A stretch of 64,000 nt of DNA from NCBI GenBank assembly GCA_030248215.1, contig JASANG010001117.1, positions 18,501 through 82,500 on the forward strand, written 5' to 3'. Shown piece by piece: positions 1-12,500 of this stretch. Position 1 is the first letter of the stretch. Every line of letters starts with the position of its first letter. Source of the DNA: Enoplolaimus lenunculus (taxonomy: Eukaryota; Nematoda; Enoplea; Enoplida; Thoracostomopsidae). The position numbers were made by a program, and so were the translations under genes. The notes beneath the pieces were generated by a model. That model made no database searches and was not told where the DNA came from. It was given only the letters and a program-made list of their open reading frames with translations.

Positions 1-26
1 AACAACAACACCAACACCAGCAACTC

Positions 27-64
<38 letters not shown>

Positions 65-276
65 ACTTCTCGATCAACAGCTGCAGTTACAACAATACAA
101 TCATGCAGACCAAGAAGAAACACAAGGACCGCAACCGAATTGTACGCAGATAAATGGAAAATCAAACGCAGGGCCAGAACAACCGCAAATATGCTTTCAA
201 GATTACGTAGAACCGCTGGAGTTGCGCCTACTACGGCAAAGCACACAGAAATATGTTGTTTCCGAACACGGAAAGC

Positions 277-307
<31 letters not shown>

Positions 308-318
308 GCAGCAGCAGC

Positions 319-352
<34 letters not shown>

Positions 353-363
353 GCAGCAGCAGC

Positions 364-435
<72 letters not shown>

Positions 436-449
436 CACAACAGCAACAG

Positions 450-520
<71 letters not shown>

Positions 521-3500
521 GCAAGAAAATACACAAGAACTTTTGCCGAAGCCTAATCTGTGCGAACAGTTGGTTCATAAATTGCCTAAACAGTCAGCAT
601 ATCAAAACAGTCCTAAGCTACGCGTCCGCGAACCCAATTTACAATATCGCATTCGATTGAAACCTACTGCGCTTGACAACCATAGTCTCTTACTTCAAAG
701 ACCAGGGCATCGAAATGCAATAATACAACGTCGACAAGCAAGCCCTAATCGGTTGTTAGGCAATGCAAGAACCAGCTCAAACAGCAGTGTGCCTAATTGC
801 AGTCAAAAACCTACGATCTCGAGTTCGAGTCAAGAGTTTAATCTCTCCGGTGTTAATACAGTTCCGGAATGCACAGGTTAGTTAAATCAAGAGCGCATGA
901 TACAAGAGTGTGAAACTCTTTCGGTTCCGCATGGTACAATATGTACCATCGGGCGTTGCGTTATTGGCCGACCCCCTTGTTAATGGGAGTCGCTGTCACA
1001 TGCAATAAGCCTAAATTAAACTTTAACGAGACCATGTTTGACGCCGCATACATAAAGTGTCATGGGTCGCACCAGTTGCACCCCCTCTAAATAAAAGGGG
1101 TGTAGGGCAAAATCGCAACACCTGCCGGGTACATTGTTTTCTACGCAGAATGCGCTTAGTTGCACTCTCTTGTTAAATAGCGATTACTAGTGAATGCTGA
1201 GGTTCTAAAATTCAGCAAATGTTTGGCATACGATTTGTTCTACTTCTGTGCCAATTTTAAGTTCAACAACTGCAATAGTTTGTGAGTTTGAAAACCTATT
1301 ACTAACTGATCATCGTTGCTATTGAAAATTTGGGTGCTGAATGCAACTGTTTTGGGTAAAATATTTCAAGCGTAATTGTACTCCGCAATGAATAGTAATC
1401 ACAGATTGCTTTTCAATGCTCAACTTAAGATTTGTGCGCTGACGGGATAAAAATCGGATTAAAGTGAATAAACTAAGCTTTCTAGCAAAACCATCAACAG
1501 TTCTCCAAGTAATCTGCATTCTGGAATAACAATAATAATAATAATAACAACAACAACAATAATAATAACAATTTTGATTAGGCTTACATTTACGAATTCT
1601 CTTTTGCAACACTTAGGCTTAGGATTACGCTTTTGCAACGTTTAAGCTTAGGTTTAGGCTTAGGGATACGCTCTTGCAAAACTTAGGCTTAGGCTTAGGC
1701 TTACACTTAGGAACACGCTTAATCTACTGGTACGGCTTTAAAAGCAACAGTGCCCCAACAACTGCATCATCCGTAAATTACAGTACGGAATTTGGGATCG
1801 ACTTGTTGTCGATTGTTGTTTTGACGATCCAGTGCAGGGTAAATTGTCAAAGATATTTGCGTTCGTAGTAATTGCAAGGCTGAGGATTTTCTTACTGTAG
1901 AAATGTAATAGAAACATTGTTTGAGTTGTTGCTAAATAAAAATTCCATTCATCCCACAAAAACACTTACTTCTTAATTCGCCGGCATCGTTCGCTAATAA
2001 TTACTGTCAGGCATGATAGGAACCGGGCCTTCAGACCTTTTAACTAAGCAGCTGAATAAACGGGCTTCCAGAATGGGGCTCGAAGTCTCAGCTTACGGAT
2101 CATTAAACGAGCACTCTACCATTGCGCCACGCAGCCCGCCTCTCCAACTGCATTGCATTTCGACTATCTGTGTCGACCGTATGCTGCCGGCAAGCATACA
2201 ACACAATGGGCATTACATTTATTGCATATGCACTAGGACAAGCATGCCTTACATGCTTACAATTACGTCAGTTTGTGTCGATGCATCGTTTGGAGACCCT
2301 TTTTGTTCCAGTATTTGTTGTTATGTTTCCCAACAATCTGTTGATTGAAATTTACCGTTTCGCTATTCGGCTCTCACTTTTATGAATTTGTCTAGAATCA
2401 GTTAACTTATCGTTCAAAATTAAGCGAATCATGAAGGTTTGCGTGTAAGCCAATTGTTTTACCTCAATTTCTTCGGCCAATGTAAAGAACAAGGGCGGAA
2501 CAGTATTATAAGCATATTCCTAAGCCTAAGCCTAAGCCTAAGCCTAAGCCTAAGCGTAAAAATGAGCACATTCCTACGCCTAAGCCTAAACCAAAGCCTA
2601 AGCGTAAGAATGAGCATATTCCTAAGCATAAGCCTAAGCCTAAGCGTAAAAATGGGCATATTCCTGCGCCTAAGCCTAAACCTAAGCGTAAGAATGAGCA
2701 TATTCCTAAGCCTAAGCCTAAGCGTAAAAATGCGCATATTCCTACACCTAAGCCTAAACATAAGCCTAAGCGTAAGAATGAGCATATTCCTACGCCTAAG
2801 CCTAAACCTAAACCTAAGCGTAAGAATGAGTATATTCCTAAGCCTAATCCTAAGCCTAAGTGTAAAAATGGGCATATTCCTACACCTAAGCCTAAACCTA
2901 AGCCTAAGCGTAAGAATGAGCATATTCCTAAGCCTAAGCCTAAGTCTAAACCAAATAAAAAACAAGTCTAAAGCTTAAGCTTATTCTATTCTAGTCCCAC
3001 AGATAAACTCTTCGCCCCTGATCTTTATATGGGCCATTTCTTCAAACCGGTTTAGTATTTTTGGAAGTCGGCGCTGATCTGATGCTGACATTTTTAGAAA
3101 GTTTGCTGCATGAAATCGGAGACGAATATTTTGTTTAACATTCCAGTAACTGAAGATCGAAATATTGTACTCCTGTTGTCTGTAAAATGGAAGTACTCTT
3201 CTTGCTGTTCCCGTTCACGAGTAGCGAACCAAATATCTACTAAGGAGTTTAATTTTTCAGCAAGAGTCAGACATTATATATATTAAGTATGGTAGAAGTT
3301 TGGTTAATTATATCAAGAGTGGATGACCACTCTAACAAGAGTGTACAACTACCGAAATTTGTATGGTTCAAAATGTACCATCGGGCGCTGCATTTTTGGC
3401 CAACTCCCTCCTTATTTAGAGGGAGGGATAGTTGATGTTTGAAACGTTGAATGAGCATGGTTATAAAATTATAAACAGAATTAGTTTACAACCGCAACAT

Positions 3501-6500
3501 TTCAACGTGTAAAATTGAAGAAAATTGTCAAATTTGACTCACCCCTTAAATAAACGGGGGTCGGACAAAGGCAACGAATGCCGGATACATTGTTTTGTAC
3601 ACAGAATGTACCCAATTGGACACTCTTGTTATAAAAAGTGATTATCCACTCTTGATTAACAAAAATTTGTCTTTTTTACAAAAAAACAATGAATTCATTT
3701 AAAACTCCGTTAATTCACCAGATGGTTGATAAAAACGACGAAATTTGAGACATCCTTCAGGCGCCAGGTGGAAGGTACGTTCGGGTCTTATATATCCGAT
3801 CCCGTTGTGTACATAATCGAGAGTCCGCGGACGTAGGTTTAAGGGGTTATGTTTATTATTGCAGGTTCAGGGCAAAATGTTTCCAATACATTACACGGCA
3901 CCAGTGTCATTCCGTCCGGTGTATCGGCAATCAATCATATCAGACATTCTTCGTTCAACGATGCAATTACACGTCAAGTCAACCACTCAACTCAAAACGC
4001 CACTCCGCAAAACGAATGTTCAGATCCGCCCATGCAGTTCTCAACCGGATACGAGGTAAACTTGTAACCGGAAGCGAAATTTTTATGTCGTATTTCAGAT
4101 TTTTGTTTGCTATATTATCCGGTCATAAAATTCTCATTCAAGCCAAAACATAGGATGGAAAATTTGGTCACTGTTTCATTGAAGGGGGCAGCAGTAATAC
4201 AATTATTTTCCAAAAGTAATGCTTCAGAGTGCCGATAAGTAAGTCTAAGCTTAAGCAAAAAATTAATTTTAAGTTTATTGGATCGAATATTTGCTGAAAA
4301 AATAGTAACGTCAGTATAAATTACTTCAATTTGCATTTGGTTTGCTGTTTGTTTCGCTCTCAAGCAGGCTGCAACCGGAGGTAAAAAATATCGGCGCTCG
4401 AGCCGGAGGTCAACGAAACTTGCCGGAGCCGGAGATGAGACAAAATTAGACAGTAAAAATGATGGTTAATTAGTTAATTTTAGCCAATATCTGCAATATG
4501 TTGTTAAGTTGTTTGGTTTTACGCTAATTTTCTGCGTAATTGCGGAAATTCTTTCCTGAAAATTGTGACAAAAGTAAAACAAAACGCGCTAAACAGATAA
4601 CTTTTTGCAAAATTATACAAAATTTTACTACCGAAATTACCGGAACCTCCGGCAAAAATTCTACCAAAGCCGGAGCCGGAGGCCGATTTTCTGCTCGTGC
4701 CGGAGGCAGACCTCCGGTTGTACCCTGCTCTTAAGGTTATTTTCACCACTTTACATAGTCCTTCGCTTATGTCCACACTTGTTTTTGGATCAACGTCTGA
4801 GGTCCTATGGTTGATTAAGATTTTTTACGTTGGTGGAAGCAACAAAAATGAGCTCACGGCAAAATGTACCATATTTAATCCATAATTATAGGAACCAGAC
4901 GGAATCCGCTCCAATGATTTGCAGCAAAATTGTTCCCATCAGCCGACATCCAGTTTAAAACACTCAGGTCAACCACGAGTGATCGCAAATTCGCTATCGC
5001 CAGCTAACGTTTCACCAGAACTGCTTGCTTGCATACTACCAACCGCGCCCAACCCCTCAAATGAACGCATTTGTGACCCACCTGAGCTTCCACCCTTAAC
5101 TAACACCGTTAATTCTCGACCAGTTTGCCCAAACTATATTGTACCGTTGAACCAAAGTTCTCGCATCGACCATCGAAGCATACAGCGACGAAATAATATG
5201 CCAATGACTCGACGCATTTTTAGTAAAATTTCACGAAATAATTCGATTTGGAAACAAAAATTGTTGCGAAAATTAGAACAAACGTCACGATTCAGCGGTG
5301 AGCGATTGCTTAAAATGGCCAAAAAATTAAACCACAGCTTGTAGAACTGAGTTGAATGATGTTAAATTTTTAATGATCAGGAAAACAATTAACGAATTGT
5401 AGGCGAAAAAATGTCGGATTATCAAAGTGTGACTGCAATTGAAAAGATAAACTTTTGCTTTTAAACGAATAGCAAAATGTAAACTTTAAATTTTGTTTCG
5501 CAGCCGACAAGCAGTGAGTCTAGCCCCCTACCATTAAATCACAAAAAATTCTGCGGAAACATTGTAAAAATTGTAAGGTAGGGACCGTACCATTTTAACA
5601 CAAAAAATATCTGACGGGGGGCGTTTCGGAGAGAGTCAATTATACTTACCATTTTCGTGCAGTGTGCCGTACACTGAAAATAATATTTCTGATATTTAAG
5701 AAAAAATTTCTTACATTTAAGAAATATAATTAGCAAGGTGCACTTGAAAAGTATTTCTAATATAACAGAAAAGTTTTCAGAAAAGTTTCGAAATTAAGTC
5801 TGAAAATAAACGTTTTCCAGATATTTTTGAAAAATTGTCTTAAATCTCAGAAAAAAATTGTCAGATTTGCCACAGAAAACACTTTCGTGAATAAATTAAG
5901 AAATACTTTTTTGTGTCTAGCGTTTGGCACTTACACACTTTCATAATATCAGCTTGAGCTTAGAAACAAGCTTATTCCTAAGCCTAAATTGTACCAGTGC
6001 AACTGCCCAGCGTTTTAGAGGACCATGATATCGCTAAACTTTTCATCCCTAAGGCTTGACTTGTTAAAGAATACGCAATATTCACACGCTTCCTAATCGC
6101 ATGTTGATTGTATGAAAAATGTACACCGATCGAAATTTGCATGCCCACTGCAATACAGGGTTCGCTAGAGGACTAAAGGTTGTGCCATATTCGCCATGCG
6201 TAGCCGGACGCGGCTGTGCACCCCTGAGCGTCGACGCGCTACGATGTAAAACTTTTCGTTAAAAATTACCGCACGCCGGCGTCCGAGTTTGTAACGTATA
6301 GCGCAACCCTTTAAAGTAATGGAATGCTTAGGCTTACGCTAAGGTTCTGTACTTGGCTTATGTTTATAGCTTTAGGCTTATGCTTAGGATTAGATTTAGT
6401 AAGCAGGTCCGTAAACCTAACACTGACCAGAATTTGTAGTTTGAGTTTTCTTGTTTCCCATGTTTAATATTAATGTTAATTGCTTTTATGGTTAGAATTA

Positions 6501-9500
6501 TTTCAAATGTCCTGGCTTTTGACTCATGCATTGGCTTTAACTTTTTGTGATATACAGCATAACATTGCGTTAATAGGGTATGTACTTAGCATAGTAGATT
6601 GTTTTGTTGACCCTCAGCTTGATAATTGTCGCCCGAAAGTTTGTACTGTAGTGACCCGAATAAGAGGTGGAAATACGAGGTGGGTCCCCATTTTGAGTCC
6701 CAATAAATAGGAGTCCGTATCCGTAATAAGAGTCCGTAAACGGATCGAGTCCCTAAACCCTAATTAGAGTCCATATATGTCAATTGTCCCTAATTGTAGC
6801 TAATAAATGACTCCACGAAAATATAATGTTGAGTTAGAATCTTTAAAACATACTTAAATTTGAAAGTACATTCTTAAACATAACCCCTTGCATATTGCTC
6901 AAGCGTTTGATACAAGGCAAATAAACGCTTAATTCATCGGATAGTTGCAATACCGAGTATATATATCAGTAACGAAGGGCAGGTTAAAAATAAATAACAG
7001 TCCGGAATTGAATAACAAGGGGTACCCTCTGAGAGGTCGAATAAATATCAGTAGAGTCCTCCTCTTTTATTTGGGTCAATACAATTCGGCTTAAACTAAA
7101 CATCTGCTTATCCACAATTCTTTGTGTAAAGTTTGAAAAATATACTATTTGCAGTTATATGTACATGGATCCGCTAATGTTCTAAACTATTATATATTGC
7201 ACGTCATTCATGAAAATTTGATAGATCCACAGCTACTCAAAAATATTTACAATTTTGATATTTTAGGAACAAATAGCAAGCCACAACGGGATTATCTGAA
7301 ATCCAACGGCTATTTGAAGTATAACAAATATGCATTCGGTAAGTTTGGAAGGAAGGCGAACATTCTCTTTGAGATATTTTGAAATTTTCTTATTGAACGC
7401 GATCTGAGCTGATTATTCTCTGAATTTTTGAAAAATTAAAATAATTTTTCCATTCGCTTTGTAAAGCCCTATTCACACGTGCAAGCTTTTTGCTGCGAGA
7501 ACTTGCATCGGTAAATTTCACATTGAACTTGCATTTTTTCATCAGCCAATGAGAAACCGGTTGCTATAAATTCAGTGAACTTACATGGTTATTCACACAT
7601 GTGAACTAAATTCCTAGCTATGATTTTCAATGAACCATTTGCAGCTGCAAGTTTTTCTAACGGGATTTTGGACGAAACTTGCAAGTGCACGTTGCAGCTG
7701 CAAGTTCTCGCAGCAAAAACTTGCATGTGTGAATAGGGCTTAAAAGAAGCGAAGACAGCCTTGGCAACATTAAACAACGTTCAAAAATTGTCGTCAAATA
7801 TTCTGGTTGATCACAGATGCTTTAATGGCGTTTTATTACATGGGCGGTGCAGAGGCAAACACGTCTATCGTGCGATATTTGTCCAGGATTTAGTAAATTT
7901 TTCAGTTGCCAACACCAGAAATTCTACTTGATATCTCCTAATTTGCCAGATAACAACTCTAACATTTCGTATTTTGCCGCCTGACGATAAATTACTCGAT
8001 TTGCCTAAACTTCGTCTTAACCCCAAGGTTTTGTCTTCAGAATAACTACTAAAATTGCGTTTGACTTCTCGCTCGCTTTGATTTGCTATCATTTTCACAA
8101 TTAAATACCGAATAGCTTCACATATTAGCACTGTGTCGATTCACCAGTGAACATGAAAAAGCCTTTGCGTTAATGATCAACTTTCTGGTCACAGTAATCG
8201 ACTCTGACGGGCATTTAATCTCAACATTCGAAACAATATTTTATTTTCGTTCAATTAATGTTTTTTGTTTTATTGTTTAAGTGTTGTGTTTTTTTCAGAC
8301 GCAGCTGATAATTATTGGGAAGACCGGACTGGTAACCATGTGGAAAGAACAAACGCTTCCACCGTTGCATCGTCGAACCATTCAAAAAACGTTCCAAACA
8401 ACGAACAAAACCAAGATTCTCAAAGCATCGGATCTGAACCAGCGTGCAGCGCAAGCAAACAACCTTCCGCTACGAGCAGTCAAATGAGCATCAGTCGTTA
8501 CGCAAACGTATCAAACGAAAATAATCTTGGGTTCGAAGCAAATTTGATCTCAAATGACATCCAGGTTGACGGCGAAGACAGGTAAGTCACACTCGAAGAC
8601 AGTTTGATTCACACTGTAAATTGCAGTGAGTTAAGTTGAACTCAGAATGAGTTGAATTACTCAATCTGAGTTAAGACTATGAGAACTCATAATTGTGAGT
8701 TGATTCAACTCATTCTGATTAGATTAACCAACTTTGCCGGAATCAACTCAACTCAGAGAAATAACTGACTTTCTGTCTGAAATCGATCCTACTAAGTTAT
8801 TGGAATTAGGTTTAAGCTTAAGCTCAAGCTATGGCCTAGGCAATAGGTTGACGCTGAAGCTGTTATTTTTACGTTCAAAACTAGTTATGAATTACGTATA
8901 TATCTGGCAATTTTTCATTATAGATACGCTAAAATTGTTTCAAATGAAATAAAAATTACGAAATTTATTCAAAATCTTAAAAAAAATTTCGATGCATCCG
9001 TCATTGTTTTCTTTAATACGTTTAAAAACCAGTGAATATATGCAAGCCTCAAATGTGTTGACAGAAAACTAAAGCATTTTTGAAATTTTCATACTTCAAT
9101 ATCAGTTTTTAGGTTTTGTTTACTATCCGCTTACACCTTAGACGTGGATGCTGGTGGACTTAAAGATTTAAGGATTTAGGCTTAGGATCAAGTTACGTTT
9201 ATATTTAGGCTTTCGCTTAAGGTTATACTTAGGTTTAAGGTTTAGACCCAGTGAACATGTTCTAATAATTAACGTAGGCCATAAGAATATGAGCAAGAAA
9301 ACAAGATTCGGGTGCAACTTAATCCTTGGCCTTTGAACATTAGTAAAATTGTTATTTTTAGGATGCCAAAGAATGGACCACCAGATCATCAACAGTTTGA
9401 AAAATTACGAATTGATCAAAGCATAATCAGTTCAAGTACTGCATCGACAGACGAAAATGTAAGTTCGTAGAGCAACGCAGACTCTGGTACGCCATACCAC

Positions 9501-12500
9501 AGTCGGTTACGCCGACCCATGTAAAGATCAGGGGCGGAACGGTTTTCTGTGTCACTGTAATAGAGTAAACTTAAGCTTTAGACTAATTTTTTTGCTCGGT
9601 TTAGGCTTAAGCGTAGGAATATGCTGATTCTTACGCTTAGGCTTACGCTTAGGCTTACGAATATGTTGATTCTTACGGTTAGGCTTACGCTTAGGCTTAG
9701 GCTTAGGAAAATGCTCATTCTTACGCATAAGCTTAGGCTTACGCATATGAATATGCTTATAATACTGTTCCATCTCTTAACGTTGGCCGTTAGGCTTATG
9801 TCTACGATTATAGTTGCGTTCAGAAAAATGGTTTTCCTATGCTTATGCCTAAGGCGTGGGACACCAAGAAGCCAAATGTAATCTTTTTACTAAATTTCAA
9901 TACAAAATTTTGGTTTGAATCAAGGCTGCGATTGGTTCTTGTAGGCGGCTGTGCCACTCTTAAATATATTTCAAACTAAAAACTGCTGTGTTTGGGGGAA
10001 TTAAAAGGGGAAAATTGACTGGATTACTGAACCAGAGCGATATAGCGTCATTGAAATACGGACTCAAGTGCGGAGTTGGTGATTTAAACGAGCACACGAA
10101 ATCGCGAACTATTTACAGTTTTCACACCGTTGTTTTTAGTTTCTATTGGGCAAACTTTAACGCAAAATTTTTATTTTAATGACTGTTGGCCCGCGGTATG
10201 GACGTCCCATTTTCGATCCTCTACCAGCAACCACGATTGTTTGACTAAATTTTAATATTTACATTCCAGGTGTTGCCAAACTCGAAGTCGAATAAATCTT
10301 CAAAATCAACGACATCCATTGGATTTAAGGATTACGTTGCTGTGTATCGCATTGACTCGTACGATCGAACATCAGAGAAACTTTGGGTTTTACTGACACC
10401 TGATGACAAAGTAAGCCATGCCTGATTGTCGATCTGTCATCAGGAGCGTACACTGTAAATTTCAATGAGTTGATTAATCCATTCATTTAGCGAGTTGGTT
10501 ATTTCTGAATTAATATCAGTAAACATTAACTCATTCTGAACTGAGTTTATTCACACTCTGAGTTGAGTTGACTCTGGGTGAGTTGATTGATTATCTCTGA
10601 ATGAATTGCATGAACTCGATGTTCCGGGTTTTGATAGTCCTAACTCAGACTGAGTTATTCAACTCATTCTGTCTTAAAATCAACTCACTGAAATTTACAG
10701 TGTATGATACGGGTAAAATAGGAAACTGATTCTTCACAGAAATTTACCGAAAAACGGACCTTGTGACACCGTTTGGCACAATCTCCGGGTCGATGAAGCA
10801 CGAAAGAATTCTTTCCTTCGATGTTCCAATTCGGCAAAAGCGTTTATGTACTGTTATCGTCTCTTAAGATTGAAATCTTGGATACGCCAATGGTTTTAGT
10901 TAAATTTGATAATTGTGTTTCGTCGACGAACTAACCGTAATATTTCAAAACATCCCACATCCTCAAACACTGAATAGTTTGAGGATAAACAAGATTAGAT
11001 TGTGTAATGTCGGTATATGTGCGCGTAAGTGTATGTAAAGCAAATGTTGCCATGCCTGTGCAAAGGTTCGATTCCCGGCGTGGTCATTAACTATGGGCAA
11101 AACTTCACACAGGGGTCGTGCAGACCGTTAGTAACCACATGGAGGTCTCACCGAGATGGGCACTGCAAACAGAAAGCCCATGAATTCGGGTAATTGGATT
11201 CACGGTCCGGGACGACCGCCTGTAAAAAAGAGGGATGTCGGTATATGTGCACGTAAGTGTGTGTAAAGCAAATGTTGCCATGCCTGTGCACATATACCGG
11301 TATAAGAAGTTGTTGCAATGACCGCGTGGTGTAGTGGTTGCATGCTTGGATCGAGCGCAAAAGAGCCAAAGTTCGATTCCCGGCGTGGTCATTAATTATG
11401 GGCAAAACTTCAAACAGGGGTCGTGCAGACCGTTAGTACCAACACGTAATATTTGGATTTCAATTGAAAACAACAGTTTATTTCTAGTATTAACAGTTGT
11501 TAGAACGAAACTTTTCTTGATTTTGAAGTATTGAGTCGATTCGAATACAAATATTCGAACGACGGTGCTGGTAACAGCCGGATATTAATTATTACTGCAA
11601 TTTTTAGGCCGCAATTAAAAAAGAACTAAACGATTTCAAGAGTAATGAAATGTACGTTCATGAAGACAGTCGGCAGTATACTCGGTGAGTTCAATCAACC
11701 CTACGTGTATGTGGCCCATGTAAGGATCAGGGGCGAAACGTTTTTCTGTGGGACTGTAATAGAGTACGCTTAAGCTTTTGACTAATTTTTTTGCTTGTCT
11801 TAGGTTGAGGCTTCGGTTTAGGCTTAGGAATATGCTCATTCTTACGCTTAAGATTAGGCTTAGGCTTAGGAATATGCCCATTCTTACGCTTTGGCTTAGA
11901 AATATGCTCATTCTTACGCTTTGGCTTAGGAATATGCTCATTCTTACGCTTACGCTTAGGCTTAGGCTTAGGCTTAGGAATATGCTTATAATACTGTTCC
12001 GGCCGTGTTCTTTACAGTGGCCGTGTATGTTAACATTTTCTATCAAATTCCGTTGTGGAGCAATTGTCTTAATGATAGACTGCCCTGGTTTAAAAAGATA
12101 AAAATATGCGCTATACTTTTGATGACGTCCGGCGCCGTTCCTTCACCGTGCGGTATTGTACGCAAATAGCTCACGTACGATAAACGTATGATGACGGACG
12201 GTGACGGACCGGTGATCCACGGCGACGGACGGCGCCGGACGTCAAGTATAGCGCAACGCAAATAATTTAATTACCCGTCAAATGTTTATTTCAATAGTTT
12301 CGCGTGTGGAATCAGCCAGCATTTAGTTAGCATGGCCAATGTAAAGAACAGGGGCGGAACAGTATTATAACCATGTTCCTAAGCCAAAGCTTAAGAATGA
12401 GCATATTCCTAAGCCTAAGCATAAGCCAAGCAAAAAAATTAGTCTAAAGCTTACGCTTACTCTATTGCAGTCCCACAGAAAACCGTTCCACCCCTGATCA

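Noticed and set aside
140-660. Thr-rich and Asn/Ser-rich readings of the CAA repeat, and the Leu-rich minus-strand reading
   Set aside because: Only the Gln frame is open from the window start to a good donor and continues in phase into the next exon.
2439-2978. Long open frames of Leu-Ser, Leu-Arg, Gly-Leu or Lys-Pro repeats (also at 34549-35110, 47809-48111, 54435-54883 and 60430-60874)
   Set aside because: They are translations of the TTAGGC/GCCTAA hexamer within MITEs; several frames on both strands are open at once and none has splice context.
12291-12340. Last PHACTR-like exon at TTTCAATAG|TTTCGCG
   Set aside because: It gives R-F-A-C-G and runs into a MITE; the site at 14832 gives the conserved R-F-H-stop.
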